A stretch of 64,000 nucleotides of DNA from Micropterus salmoides (lineage: Eukaryota; Chordata; Actinopteri; Centrarchiformes; Centrarchidae). The position numbers and the translations under genes were made by a program. The stretch is taken from assembly GCF_014851395.1 (NCBI RefSeq), contig NW_024041150.1:27455225-27519224 (forward strand), read 5' to 3'. Of the stretch, positions 49,601-61,700 are shown piece after piece; the first letter of the stretch is position 1, and each line of letters opens with the position of its first letter. The notes beneath the pieces are model-generated. The model did not search any database. It was not told where the DNA came from and was given only the letters and a program-made list of their open reading frames with translations.

Positions 49601-52600
49601 GGAAGTCGCAAAGTCGTAAGAGACGGACTTATGCTGCCAGTGTGCGTCATCACAATTGCTTGTCGGATGATCGAATAGCTCCAGAAACCCCCTCCCGTCA
49701 CACACACACACACACACACCCCTACTGTGCCCTCACCTGATCCAGATCTTGCTTCCATTAAGAGTGAAGTACTGTCCGCAGGGGGACTGAACAGCTGTGC
49801 TCTTGATGGAGGCGGCGTCAGAGCCGCTGGCTGGTTCAGTTAGGCAGAAGGCGGCTACATGCTCACCTGGAGGGACAAACACATGTGCAGAGTCACACCA
49901 CATACACGCGCAACAGAAATGATTTAGCAGTTTTATATTCTTCCTTTATTACATTATGTTCCTTCTCAGTACAATGAAAACATGTTGTATTTCCCCTTGG
50001 TTCCAGAAGTACATGAATATGAAACTGTAGGAGCACTTTCTAAAGACAGACAATCCGAAACAAACCAACTTCACACTATGATTGTGTGGAGGTGAGAAAG
50101 TATGGCGGGTTTGAACTCTGTCTAGCTAACGGTTTCTGTCACTTTTCACAACTGAGCGCAACACTATGAATGTCTTTAAGGAGAGACTGTCTGAAAATGT
50201 GTGCCGTTATCCCAATATTTAATCATTTTAGCCCCACACACACCTATGACAGCCGGCTTTTTACTCTGCCTTCAAGTACGACCGTTCGGAACAACTATCA
50301 TGTCCAACGACGTGGTCCAATAACAAGCTGTACAAACCACTTGTTTCCTAGAATAACCCAACCCTAAACACACTGGTTTTGGGATTTGCAGACAAAATTA
50401 CAGAAACTTTGTCCTGTATAAATTAGTATGCTTGCTGTTGTATACAGAGCTACAATTTACATGTGACGATCAAATGCTGGCCTTCTTACCTGAGGCCAGC
50501 TTAGGCAGGTACTTCTCCTTCTGGGCTGGATTCCCAAAAAGCAGAATGCCCTTGAAGCCGATGGACTGGTGGGCACCCAGAGTGATGCCAACGCCGAGGT
50601 CATGACTTCCAACAATCTCAACCAGCCGGGCATACTGCAAAATGTCGTCACATTAGACTTATTGCACCCCCAGCTTTCATAGCTGACTGACTTAACTAAC
50701 AACTATACAATTTTAAGTTCGTAAATATCCATAAATCTAATCAAGTAGACGTACCTGCGTGTTTGAGAGGCCGAGGCCGCCAAGGTCAGCTGGCACCTGC
50801 AGGCCAAAGGCCCCCATCTCCTTCAGGCCCTGCATGGTGTGATCTTCTACCTTCTCCAAGGCATCGTTCTTGGCAGGATCATTCACCTCCTAAGCACCGA
50901 AAGCAGCAACATGGAGGTTGAGGAGTGAGTATGGGGGATGTGGAGAGGTCATGAGCATGAAGCAAGACACATTTATTTAAAAAAAATAAATAAATAAAGG
51001 TTTGAAATTACCTCAAAAAATTTGTTGACAGGCCCCACAAGCTCCCGAAGAAACTGCTCCTGCTCCTCATTCAGGGCTACGACACAAACAAAACAAATTA
51101 CGCTACAACTTTTTTAGTTCTACAGAGCTTTTTAAAGAAATGTTGGCAAATTTCTAAACATATCGATGATATAATCTCCTCTGATTTACCTGAGGGGAAG
51201 GGAAACACTTGGGCAGTCTGGATCTGGCCCTTGAAAATGTTTACAGCAAATGATTTGGATTCCTGCAGAGAATTAAGTCAAACATAGTAAAGCTTGTGCA
51301 AACAAACAGACAATAACATTTTTTTGTTCAAGAAACCCTGTGGCATTTTTAAAACACAAACAAAAGGCACGTTTACATTAACTGTAGTTGTGCATCCTTC
51401 GGGCACAACACATGTTCAATGCATTTTCTTCCACGAAACACGTCCATGTTTACTAGCTTGTAGTCTTCTCCTTCACCGCCTTTGTCGGCGCATTGCTTTT
51501 GGCGTGCTACTTCCACCTGCGGATCAGTGGAATCTGCAAGTGGTACAGCCAACACTGTGAATCCACTGTCAGGACTTTCTGTCGTGTCATCCACGAGCGT
51601 GTGCTTGTGAATCCAAACTAAACGGGGACCCATTCATTAAGAAATTTAGTTTGTAGCTCCTACAAGAGGTCAAAAACTGCACAGGGTACCTTTCATTCTT
51701 ATGACGTGTTAACAACATGGCAAATTCTAACTGCTCCAATACTGTTTAAAAGCCATTTTTATTAAAAATAAGACAAGGACAGCATGATCTCAAATACAAT
51801 AACAATAAAAAGAAAAGTTAGAGAATGAACGTACAGCAGCAACTGATGTCTTCGCCACTTTAGTGGCAGTGTCACTGCTGACTGCTGCTGGCTTCTCCAG
51901 CACCGCCTGAAGAGAAAGAGCAAAACACAGAGTTGAAACTGTCTCTGTGAAAAATGTAAGACTCAATAACCTTTAATTCAAAAACACACACTGCTCAAAT
52001 AAACAACAACAACAACATGGCTGGGAACAACCCTCAGGTCAAAAGATGTGGTAGGACACCACAAAACAAACACGAGTGAAAGTTTTTCCAATTCCAGCCA
52101 GAGCACTGGAACGGTACGAAGCTCAAAGGGCTGCGTTCAAGCTCCAAATGGGTGAAAGGTGACGCCAAGGGCACATCCAGTCAGCTGAGTCACCGAGCAG
52201 CAGGGGTACTGTGCATACAGTCATATTCATAAAAATGTTTCCAATAACTTGTTGCACAAATCAGCAAAACAACATAGCCTCTGACACCAATCTGCATCCA
52301 ATAAATCTTAATGACAAGACTTATTACAGGGCTGTTTGCATTGCGTTTGACACAGGTACCTTAACCTGACATGTAGTCTCAAGTCAAATCAATGCTACAA
52401 ATCTATTTCTGAGCGCTACTTGTAACTGCTCTCTACAGAAATGGAGCCCAGTGAGATTACCTCCTGCTCTCTCCGACGCCTGTACTGTATTTTAAAACAG
52501 CCAAATTCACAACGCATTTGTTCCATTTCTGCTTTTTCAGAAAACAAACAAATCTGAAATTTCCTTGCTGCTCATTAATGCTATGTTGACCAGACGTCAT

Positions 52601-53539
52601 TGCCGAGCTGCTGATAAAATTATGACTTTATGATCATGACGTCGTCAGACAATAAACGCAGGTTAACAAAAGCAGCGTTAAATAACAAAGTGGTCATGGA
52701 CATTAAAAATGAGTGTCAAAGTACTATTATGATACTTACAACTACAGAGCATCTGTTACCACACCTAAATAAGCTGAAACAGTGTATTTAGTAAAGCGCG
52801 GAAACATTTAGTTTGAGGGTTCTCAGTCATCCAGGCCATAGTTATCCAAGGAAGGTTAAAATCAAGGACAGCTGGACTGGATTTTAAACCTTCCTCAGAT
52901 ATCTAAACTATATTGTAAATGTAGCTACTGAAGAATCAAACGCTACTTCTGCAATATAAAGGATATTTAACTGCTGAAATGACAAGATAAAATAAAAGTG
53001 TGCGTTGAACAATGCAACAGTGTTAAGCACAACATGAATGGCATCTTCCTTACAGCTGCCTGAACTACTGAGGTGTCACCTTTAGGAGTCATGTGACTGG
53101 TGAACTTTCCCCTACATACAGCGGGAGGGGGAGTCAGTGTTATGTCAGCCAGCCACTGCGTTAAGACAAACAACAATAAACAGACACCCCACAGACTGAA
53201 GCAAACATATCTGACATAAGTGCTCATTAAATGGGAATATCTGTCACATTGTAGGCTAATATTATATCACATTATGATCGTACCTGTGTAGCCTGGCTTG
53301 CGTATCGACGACCGTTTTGCACAGCGACCACAGCCCCGGCGTGACCCCTGTAACCCGGACAAGAGACGATAGGGGATATTTAAAAAATAAATAAATAAAA
53401 CCATGTTAACATTCGTCAACAGATGTGTTAAAAGCTAAATAATAACAGCTTTAAACGTGACCTACCCGGACAGCACGGGAGGCATCCTGAGGATAACGCC
53501 GCACAGCGCGGAGGACTGGCTCACTTTACGAAGCAGCAT
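34633..53539 (-). CDS. acadvl: Very-long-chain acyl-CoA dehydrogenase, mitochondrial; 20 exons, 656 aa
   Basis: The FAD enzyme of the inner mitochondrial membrane that catalyses the first step of long-chain fatty-acid beta-oxidation. Exons: 53466-53539, 53284-53347, 51835-51906, 51190-51262, 51012-51076, 50755-50889, 50490-50634, 49737-49866, 49270-49395, 48469-48667, 44363-44467, 43933-44019, 43144-43206, 40785-40886, 37852-37949, 36917-36989, 36639-36711, 36272-36344, 36001-36076 and 34633-34770. All use GT-AG introns and the frame closes at each joint. The product has 656 residues against 655 in human. The first 40 or so residues (MLLRKVSQSS...) are Arg/Ser-rich, like a transit peptide. 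CLTEPASGSDAAS (about 217-229) and QVMGGMGFMK (437-446) are the two acyl-CoA dehydrogenase signatures. Glu464 in IFEGTND is the expected catalytic base. The C-terminal extension typical of VLCAD/ACAD9 ends HPLGF. The closely similar blocks THGPPEKKMG and SMAYMISSNMD exclude ACAD9. Introns 10, 13 and 14 are swollen by transposons. Confidence 0.98.
34771..36000 (-). other. acadvl intron 19, with second copy of a common repeat
   Basis: At 35258-35375 sits a palindromic repeat: cctctaaagctcactaataa pairs with ttgattagtgggctttagag. Its continuation (caccaagaaagcgaataagc, about 35440-35480) belongs to the same family as 32236-32605. A T run lies at 35898-35917. Confidence 0.6.
36609..36633 (-). repeat. 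TG microsatellite directly after an acadvl splice donor
   Basis: On the transcribed strand, intron 17 begins gtgagtgtgtgtg and continues as (TG)n for about 25 nt from the exon 17 junction. Confidence 0.9.
38110..38680 (+). pseudogene. Possible DNA-transposon fragment with a MADF-like first exon
   Basis: Within acadvl intron 14, on the opposite strand, a short frame at 38333-38377 reads MDERVILAVCDFPEIY and then meets GTAAGT. It resembles the start of MADF-domain proteins, which some PIF/Harbinger transposons and host genes encode. The flanks are CpG-rich, unlike the rest of the intron. No further exon or transposase was found. Confidence 0.35.
38683..40037. mobile_element. hAT-like element in acadvl intron 14
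   Basis: The left end cagacgtgtggactagagtc and the right end cggccccacctctg (reverse complement cagaggtggggccg) are degenerate inverted repeats of the common teleost CAGAGGTGGG group. The sub-terminal 'gacttgagacttg' motifs are typical of that group. The 8-bp flanks cctttatg and ctgtcatg agree at only 5 of 8 positions, so the insertion is old or the boundary inexact. A further A/T-rich element with cagccctac at its right edge (about 39428-39735) is nested inside. Confidence 0.6.
42480..42860. repeat. Unclassified teleost repeat in acadvl intron 13
   Basis: The series taagtttctaagatagtttc, gagctcctaaaatagttcct, cctggttccctccagttgaa and aagttcctaaaaagttccta looks like a common fish repeat built on 'agttcctaa' motifs. 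Class not determined. Confidence 0.4.
43423..43790. mobile_element. MITE with TAGGGCTGGRCGATA ends in acadvl intron 12
   Basis: The left end tagggctggacgatatgg and the right end ttttatcgcccagcccta are imperfect inverted repeats. The interior is A/T-rich, 368 bp in all. Related sequence occurs at about 48760-48860 and at 60300-60760. These ends are common in non-autonomous hAT elements of fish. Confidence 0.7.
44919..45632. mobile_element. Probable DNA transposon with 29-bp inverted repeats in acadvl intron 10
   Basis: The arm 44919-44947 (ataagtggagagctatgtag...) is the reverse complement of 45604-45632 with about two mismatches. The arms are 656 bp apart. The interior includes caagatggcggcccagtgcc and other sequence frequent in fish repeats, but no transposase. 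Confidence 0.6.
45942..47330. mobile_element. Composite fold-back transposon in acadvl intron 10
   Basis: The left end (tatactgaac, then cccccattcatcatgagctg) and the right end (cagctcatgatgaatgggag, then ttttgttcagtgta) are inverted copies of the same terminus. Inside, 46022-46113 and 46199-46301 form a second inverted repeat with about 90-bp arms. The remaining 1 kb is CpG-richer and may be another nested element. The same terminus occurs alone at 54231-54402. Confidence 0.75.
49695..49719 (-). repeat. TG microsatellite 20 nt after the exon 8 donor of acadvl
   Basis: On the transcribed strand, intron 8 reads gtgagggcacagtaggggtg followed by a (TG)n run of about 20 nt. Confidence 0.9.
52811..52880 (-). 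repeat. Fragment of the fold-back family seen at 63232-63730
   Basis: The sequence ggttctcagtcatccaggcc, ttatccaaggaaggttaaaa, ggacagctggactgg is the reverse complement of the right end of the element in the dvl2 intron, with substitutions. It lies in acadvl intron 2. Confidence 0.7.
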
Positions 53540-53866
53540 GGTTTTATTTTGTTCTAAAAGACAAAACAAATGAAAAGACAATAATGTTAATTTATAATAT
53601 AACCAAACACACACATACAGAACGAGTCTGGGTTAGCTAAGCTAGCACTAGCAGCTAAGTAACGACGTCAACTTGAACAGTGTTGACAAAGGACAGAAAA
53701 CAGGAAACACGGGTAAATGTTTGGATTCCTTGTATCGAAAACCATCAACATCGATTTATAGCACAATATAATGTAGTATAGTATAGTACCTGTACAAGTT
53801 ATATTATGAAACGTCCAGAGCGTCCGTCTAATAGCCGGTTGTTCCTCCAAATGACCCACCAGTGCC
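53540..53866 (-). promoter_or_regulatory. acadvl: acadvl 5' UTR and proximal promoter (inferred)
   Basis: This is the short space between the acadvl start codon and the tail of a LINE insertion. No TATA box is evident. The promoter position is inferred only from the gene start. An upstream non-coding exon cannot be excluded. Confidence 0.35.
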
Positions 53867-54230
53867 GCTTCTTCTTCTTCCACTTTTGACGGCAGTTGGC
53901 ATCCATGGAGTTGCATTACCGCCACCTTCAGGTTTTATTTACCCTCAGCTCAGCTTTCATGCATATTAAATCCGCCTGTCTAATCCAGTCGCCCTCAACA
54001 AAAAACACAAAACAAGTATGCATTTCCTGCCTTCCACTCTCTCTTCATATTCCATAATACTTTTCAAAGTATCATCTACCCGCCCTATTTTTTTTGGAAC
54101 TGCTTTATCATTTCTTGTCTCTCCTGAATAAATTTCCTGCATGTTGTGAGAATATGCACTACTGTTTCAACCTCCTGACACTGTTCACACATTCCTGTTG
54201 GATGCTTATTATCACTTGCCTTGACCTTTT
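53867..54230 (-). pseudogene. 5'-truncated I-clade (Nimb-like) LINE 3' end
   Basis: On the minus strand a frame (54085-54273) reads MCEQCQEVETVVHILTTCRK, the C-terminal Cys/His motif seen after the RNase H of I-type LINEs. The 3' UTR then reads ggtggcggtaatgcaactcc, atgccaactgccgtcaaaag and a short (GAA)n tail at 53868-53879. It lies about 330 bp upstream of the acadvl start codon. Clade assignment is from family knowledge. Confidence 0.7.
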
Positions 54231-54402
54231 GTTGTGGCCAGCCTAAGGGCACACCCATGCTGTCTGATGCCACACCTGCGAGGTGGACGGATCATCTCGG
54301 CAAAGGAAATACGCCTTTTGAAAGTCTTAGATCTTTGAGTTCAGCTCATGATGAATGGGGGCAAAAACAAAAGTGTTGCGTTTATAATTTTGTTCAGTGT
54401 AC
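54231..54402. repeat. Terminus of the same transposon family as 45942-47330
   Basis: It contains cctgcgaggtggacggatca, tctcggcaaagg, agttcagctcatgatgaatg, ggggcaaaaacaaaagtgtt and ttttgttcagtgtac. It is one end and a shortened interior of the fold-back transposon. It abuts the LINE fragment. Confidence 0.75.
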
Positions 54403-54560
54403 AACATATTTAAGATCAGCATTCAGTGTGCGCTCTACGTCTACAACACAGTCTAGTTCTGAGGCAAAGCATGTGAAGGAGTGAGAAGGTTCATGTTCAC
54501 AATCTGACTTTTAAATCCCGTCTTAAAATAATTAAGTCGGAGCAGTATGTAAGTATCAAA

Positions 54561-54566
54561 TTTATT
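54561..54566 (-). terminator. dvl2: Candidate polyadenylation signal of dvl2
   Basis: AATAAA on the minus strand, about 1.15 kb past the dvl2 stop codon. It would give a 3' UTR of about 1.2 kb that ends before the transposon remnants at 54.4 kb. Confidence 0.35.
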
Positions 54567-55718
54567 CTCAAATACACAAACAAAAAGGTGTTGATATGAA
54601 ATCAAACAATGTGACACTGTCAATGTCATTCTTTTTAGAAATGTCAAATCTTCATTTAGCACCTTTAATAGTTCGGTTACACATGATTTATATAGTCACT
54701 CATACAAAAATGAAATGGGTGAATAATGCAAGTCAGTAAAAATAAGCATGGGGAGCTGGGGCATTTGGATCACAGTTCTTAAAGATATACACTGTACGTA
54801 ATCAAAAAGTACCGGTTTCAATTTCTCGTCTTTTCAGCTATGAGTACCGTTAAGCCTCTACAGTCCCACACTGAAAACTCACTCGCAATGAGAGTCATTT
54901 CACGGCTAGGCCAAGACAGTGATTACTAAAGACAAGTTCACCTGACATTTTTGGACCTATTTTCTTTTCACATTCGAGCTCGCTGCTCTGTAGTGTTTGC
55001 ATTTTACACGGGAGTAGTAGATATATACACAGAGAGGTTCATTGTCAAACAATGCTAGAACAAGAGGAGTTATTTTATGTACCTGGAGTGTGAAAAAGTC
55101 TCTAAAAATGCCAACAGTTAAGGCACTCAAAATGCTCCTGCGCTGCCACGGAATCTGGCAGGATGATCCAGATATGTTTACAAGATTGTATCCGTTTTCA
55201 AGTACAGTGTACCTGGTGTAAAACTGCAGTCTGTGCGCTTCCTGCATGGACAGCACTGACGTAAGTAGCTAGTTTGTGGAGGTGCATCCCCTCCTAAAAT
55301 ATTATATTTCTGTTTTGAGGACTGCAAAAAACGAGACTGCTGAGCAGCTCTGATAGGCACTCTAAATATTGTATTGAGAGTTTGCTTTTTGAGAAAAAAC
55401 AAACTCATTACTGAGATAAGTAGGTTGAACTGGTCTTTCCGCATTTAGGATTAAAAATGTTATGTAGTGGATTTGAATGAGAGAAACTAGACTTCGTAGA
55501 CATACAGTCAGACCATATCCCACTTTAATTGTGTTTTAATTTTGTCTTGTTTTCTTTGTCAATCTTAAACCCTGTTCTCACCAAATTTGTAACAAGTGCC
55601 TTCAATCCAATCGGCCCTTGTGAGCTCAAAAAGCTACCACCATATCCTCGTCAAAACAAGTGGGAACCGTGCACTAACTTCACATGAATGGTCACTCAAC
55701 ACCAAGATAGGGGAAAAA

Positions 55719-58700
55719 CTACATGACATCCACAAAGAACTCGCTGGGGTTCCCCATGGCCAGGTGGAACGACTGACGCGACGCAGTCAGCTCTGGGGGT
55801 ACGGAGCCTAGGTCACGGGTGGGCGGGGCGCCAGGAGGCCCCCCGGGAGTGGAGGAAGGGGGCGGTGGTAGAGCCGGGTGCATGGCTGTGGCCATTTGCT
55901 GCGTGTGAGGAAGAGCGTGGGCGGCTGCCATGGCCGCATGTGGGTGCTGGGGTACCATCATCACCATCATGGGGTTGTAAGGCAGGATGCCCGGAGGGTA
56001 GGGAGACATGTGGGGCGGCTGGGGCATGCGGTGATGATGCGAGCGCTGGGAGGAGGCGTGGCTGTGCTCGCTGGGGGCGGCTGAACCGTGGCCACGCCTC
56101 AGGCTGCTGCGGGTGGAGTATTCTGATTCGCTGCCGCTGCCGGAGCGCGAGTCAGCCCCGCCACCTTCCCCACCTCCGCCTGAGGGGGATTTCTCCCCTC
56201 CACCCACGGTGCTGCCGGGACCTTTAGTGCTGCGGCGTCGCTCGCCCTCGCTTCTCGTCGATCCGCTGCTTCGGCTCCCTGAGGGCGGAAAGGAAATGTT
56301 GTTAGATAAGACGTAAACAGGGGAACGAAAACATCGGCGCCGCTACGGCCGAACAACGTGTTTGGTGGGTGTGTCGGAGGTGTGGCATGATCAGTAGAGA
56401 CGTGTGTAGAAACCACTCCCCACAGTTTTTCCACTCAATCTCACTCGACTGACATGTTCTAATATTTTGCACAGCAAGAGCAGTAACTGTAACACAGAGG
56501 GATTTTGAACTATTTCAAGCAAAAGAACAAAAAAAAAAAAAAGGGCCTTCTCAGCCGCCACAGTGGCAACGCTTGCATTACTGAACAGTGTATTCAACGG
56601 ACCACGTTTCCATTTAAATAAACATTTTGCTATGTTGCATCGGAGCTGAATTTCACCTCAGGTCTAAACAGCTAAGCTAGCATTAATTTGCACACCTAAA
56701 AGAGAGAGAGTGTAGGAAACCAGCGTGACAGGTGAGTGTTCCCATATCGCTTATCCCCAATGGTTACAAATCACCTACCTCACTGTGACTCACTTTCCAT
56801 CGCATGGCATGCCTTTTTAAATCGTTTCCCTATTTTTCTAGCTGCATTTATATAAATATTTTGTAAATATTCCTTTACTTTTAAACAGATGCTGCACAGC
56901 AAGAAAACAAATCCTACACGCTCTCCCCGACACAACATCCATGGTTGCTTATAGTTTGTTTTCTTGGTTTGATTTTCTGACAGCGTGGCTCATGAATGCA
57001 ATGCTTTTGGCAGCCGACTCTCAAATCTCAGATGTCAGAGCGTCCCTCTAGAAAATGTTTTAAAAAGAGCACAAAAGGAGTCTGTTTCACAAGCAAGAAA
57101 ACCTCATGAAAAATCCCGCTGACATTTGTAACGACGCTAATAACTAAAAGGAGCAGGGCCTTTCTCAACAGTACAACTACATGGTTCGCTTCATGTCTAG
57201 ATAAGGGCAGTTATTTGAAAAACAAGAGGACACAAAGTTTTTAAAACAGCAGAAAATACAGATAAAAAAAAAAAATGGGAAAATGATTTTAGAAGAGAGC
57301 GTTTAGTACATGTTATGGATATGGACAAAACAAAGTACCTGTGCTGCCGCTCTGATGAATTTTCATGAGAGCTGTAGGTTTTTCTGTAAAAAAGTAATCA
57401 TTGTTTAACTACAGAATGTGGAAAATTAACCAGGACAGTAAGAAAAGTCTAATTTCTTTCCAGAAAGACTGAGGAAAGAAGTGCTGCGTTACAGAGACTA
57501 GACAGGAAGTGATGTAATGACCTCGGCTCTGTCTTAGAGGACTCATAAAAGTGAAGCAACAGAGGCTGACATATTTGTTTGGGTTTTTGTCCCTCACGAC
57601 TCCTAAACCCCTGGATCGTACAATTCCCATAATGCAGCTCAACAGTGTGTTCAACGAATAAGCCCGATGCCGTCATCCAGAGCCACAGAAGACATTTAAA
57701 AAAACGTTTCATAGGTTGTGGCGAGTTAACTGAACTTCATGAGAAAAGTTGGCGGAGTGCCCCTTTAAACAAGGGAAACATTACAATGCCACCAGGGCTT
57801 GACATTATCGTCCGCCAACCCGCCAAATGTGGGTGGATTTCAGCCATGGCGGTAACACAGTCACTGCCACTATCCACTTTGGCGTGTTGAAAAATTGTAG
57901 TCTTTTCAAACTGCATCTGAAATAACAAAAGAATTGCAATCTGACATTACAACTCCCATGAGTACTACCTGCACATAGTGTTTGCTCATTGGTCCATTCA
58001 TCAAGCCTATTGTCTTGACCGACAACACTGTAAACAAGTTGACGCTGTGGAGATTAAACTAGCGGACTGGCCGTCGGACTGAGGGCTGTTTTATCCTGCT
58101 GTTAATAATCAACTTAACCAGCGGCAGCGATAGCAAGCTTTCTTAATAGCAGGAGAATCCACACAACAGGTGTGCCAAATATGACACCCAGACTTTTGTC
58201 AAACGAGAATAAAAGTTGAATCTGTCACAGGTCAGCCACAGTCCCTCAGACCTGTAGACAGTCAGCGTCCATTCTTGTTTTAACCTGATGGTATGACCTC
58301 TGTCATCACACGCGACTGGTCAAAAGCATACACACACACATCAACACAGCGTTAAGTGAGTGAGTGGAGAAAAAAATTCAAAGGAGAACGAGCGAAAGCG
58401 AAAAGTCAGGAGGGAAAGTGCTGTTAAATGCTGTAAAATTACAGATAGCTTCATGATTAAGGGACATGGTGGTGTTTAAAAAAAGAAAATACCATAAACT
58501 ACCAGCAGGGCGGCCCTTACATCACATCATATCGTCATATCACAACTAGGCCATCTTTCCAGAGTTGATTCTATGTTGTAAAAGACCTGTATCCTCATTT
58601 CAGGTGGAAGGATCTCCAGTTACTCAGAGCTTCATGATGATCAGAAATGCAGATGCAAAACAAACAACCCAAAAGTGCACAAAACTGATAAGTTGCCTTA

Positions 58701-61700
58701 ATTGAGGATTTTTTCTTATTCAAAAATAATTTGTTATTCTTTGCTCTTGTTTCCAATGCAGATCATTTTCTACTCTGTATTACAGTATTTACTGCTGTTA
58801 TAAATAAAGTGTTTCTGGGAAAAAATAAATCTGTTTAGCTTTTCAATTAATATTTTACACCCACGTAGCACTTTCATTTTATACAATAAGAAGCTACTCT
58901 TATGTGTTTATCCTAATAGATTACATGTTTTCAAAAAAAAGGAGCTTTACACACAACCTTCTCAGAGCTAATGAAAATATTAGTATATTATATAGTACAT
59001 TTTAGCACACCATATTCAAATTTTATCATATAAACGTAATTTCCCAACAACAAAAATGTGGCTAGCTTTGAACGGTGCCTACAGAAGAATGAATTAGAGA
59101 AACCAATCCACAAAGTTATGGCATGCTTTGTAAAATGATCAGCAGCGATACTAAACATCCATGATTTTTAGTTAGTTGGCTGGTGTGTGCGAACCAGGCC
59201 GCATGGTCCTTTAATGATGCTCTAACTCTTTTCTCACATTTCTCTGCAGGGTGAAATCTGATCACCGTCGGTGCTCACCTTCGCTGTGCTGGCTGCCGGT
59301 GCTGCCGGGGGCGTAGCTGTAGCTGGTAAGCTCGTGGTACGGAGGTGGCTGGCTGGAGAAGGGATGTGTGGGGTAGGGCTGATATGGGAAGGTGTGCATC
59401 ATGGGCCACGGGGAGGCCCCAGGGAGGGGCAGGGGGGCCAAAGTGTCTTGGTCTGAGGCCCCGCTGGAGCCGTCATTGTCATTCAAGGACAGGTTGGCCA
59501 TGTCTGGGTGGGGATAAGAGGAAGGAGATGAACAATGGAACGACCAAATTGTTTACAGAGTGAGATAAGGCTAAACAAACGGAACAAATTATACTACTGC
59601 TGCAGATACAAAAAGTTTCAGATGGACTCATTTACAAACAATCGTCTTTATCGTTGTTTTGCAGCTTGTAGACAGATTGTTGTTTTTTTTCTTCTTCTAA
59701 GTGCTTTCTGGAAAGTTTAGAGATGGCAGGACATTAAAGAAATCCCTCCATAACTGAAATGTCACAAATTTGACCCTTACAAACCACCAGCGTGCCACAA
59801 AAAGGCATGTGTGCAAATGTGATTAGGCGTAACATTCACGCAGACTGACCCAAGTCAGTCTTTGATGTCAGCGTTTGTTACTCACAGTTCTCACAGTCGC
59901 TTAAATCTCCGAAGACATAGTAACACTGTTCGGAGAAGGTGATCTTGTTGACGGTGTGCCGGATAAAGCCGGCCTTCAGCAGGTTGCTGGCGTACTTCCT
60001 GGCTTCACGGCGGTCCTGGAATCCCTCAATGTGGTGGAAGAGCCACTCCACTACGTCTGAGCCTGGTGGTGGATGCATGACGTGTAAAAATGAGAAAAGA
60101 CAAATTAATTCATCTCAAAGGGTGTTTTTGTGACAAAGATGCCCAGTATACACAAATAAAGAATGTATACTATCTATACACACACAAAGTAAACTGAGAT
60201 AAATATGAAGTTATATTAAACAAAAGGTTATAAATAGGAATAAACAGCAGAAGACTGTGCATGAGTTTAAGGTATGTAGATTCAAATCAAAATAAAAAAT
60301 CCTGAGGGCTGGAAAATAAAAACACAATGATAATTATCAAGATATAAATTTCCTCAATAACAAACAATATAACAAATGTTTAATAAATGTTTGATATAAT
60401 TAATTTGAATCACAAACACATTAACACTTAATTTTTCTATAAAGATATTTATGATGTTGAGGAAAAGGGACTGAAAATAAACTTTACTTCATTTTGCTCC
60501 TGCATATACATTATAAAAAGATTTTTATCATAATAGTTTTCAGTGTTCTACCTCAGATTTGTAAAGTGATCCACTGTTTGGCATCAAGTGTTTGTTCAGA
60601 CCATAAAGAAAAGTTTAAAACCAAGATGAACCATCTGGTTTCTTCTAATTTGACCCTGGAGCAAAAATCAGCCATTAAACATTTATCGTGATAATTATCG
60701 ATATCAAATGACATGAAGTCTTTTATCTTTGTAACATTGTTGGCCATATCGCCCAGACTAATAGTGACCACGCAGTGCGATTACAACAGCAGAGAGCAAC
60801 AAATGCATAATATATATTTACACATAATGATTTAGGATTGCGATTCGATTATAATGGAACAAATGGCACATGGTAAATCCACATCTGTCCACTGCAGAGA
60901 CTCTATCCAACTCCTATAATAGTTCAGTGTATAGTAGCCTATACTGTTAGTATAACGTTATTACTATATTCATTATAATTTCATACAATAGTATACTATT
61001 TTTCCACTAGTTGATTATTATATCTTACAGCTGTTTCATTTCTGTGGGTTGTTTTTTAAAATGTAATCCTTGTAAAAGTAAAATGGTTCTACAAGGTCTT
61101 AAATTTGTTAATGCCAAGTAATGAACTTCATAATATTATCATCGTTATTATCATAAATTGTTCAACATTGTAAAGTTTGCTGTAGCACGTCAAACTTTTT
61201 TTAATGTCCCGCCCCATCCAGGCTGGGATTGGTCGACGGCAATATGTCTGTCACAAAGCGACCAGCCCACCGGCATTTCTCTCGATGCTCCGGTGGCGAT
61301 TCGGGATATGTTTTGAACGATTAGTGGCGGGGCGAGAGGGGGGTTAACGGTAGGCTGTTGTCTGAAAAGTTATTGGCACGCTGCTCATGAATCATTTTTT
61401 TCATTGCACCTAACGTTATCCGTTTCAGAGGCACATGCGAGATCCCGGTGTGGGCGGGGATAATGAGCTGACTGCAGCGCAGAGACGAGAGTGTCACACA
61501 CACTTTCTGTTTTCTTAAATCGCACCCTTTTTGCGGTTATGTAATCAATTGCGATTAGATTAATCGTGCAGCTAAAAATGATGAAAGCAGTATTTTAAGA
61601 TACCAGCATTATTCCTATATAGTGAGTGGCTGTTTAGTGTTTTGTTCCCAGAACAGGATTCCAACAAAATACTTTAATTATGTTGTGGCAACACAAAGTC

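Noticed and set aside
34633..55700. A fish counterpart of the microRNA miR-324 near acadvl/dvl2
   Set aside because: I looked for the mature sequence start (cgcatcccct) and did not see it; this microRNA is known from mammals.
55865..56227. 120-residue and other frames on the plus strand
   Set aside because: They are antisense shadows of the GC-rich last exon of dvl2, whose minus-strand frame ends in the conserved GNPSEFFVDVM.
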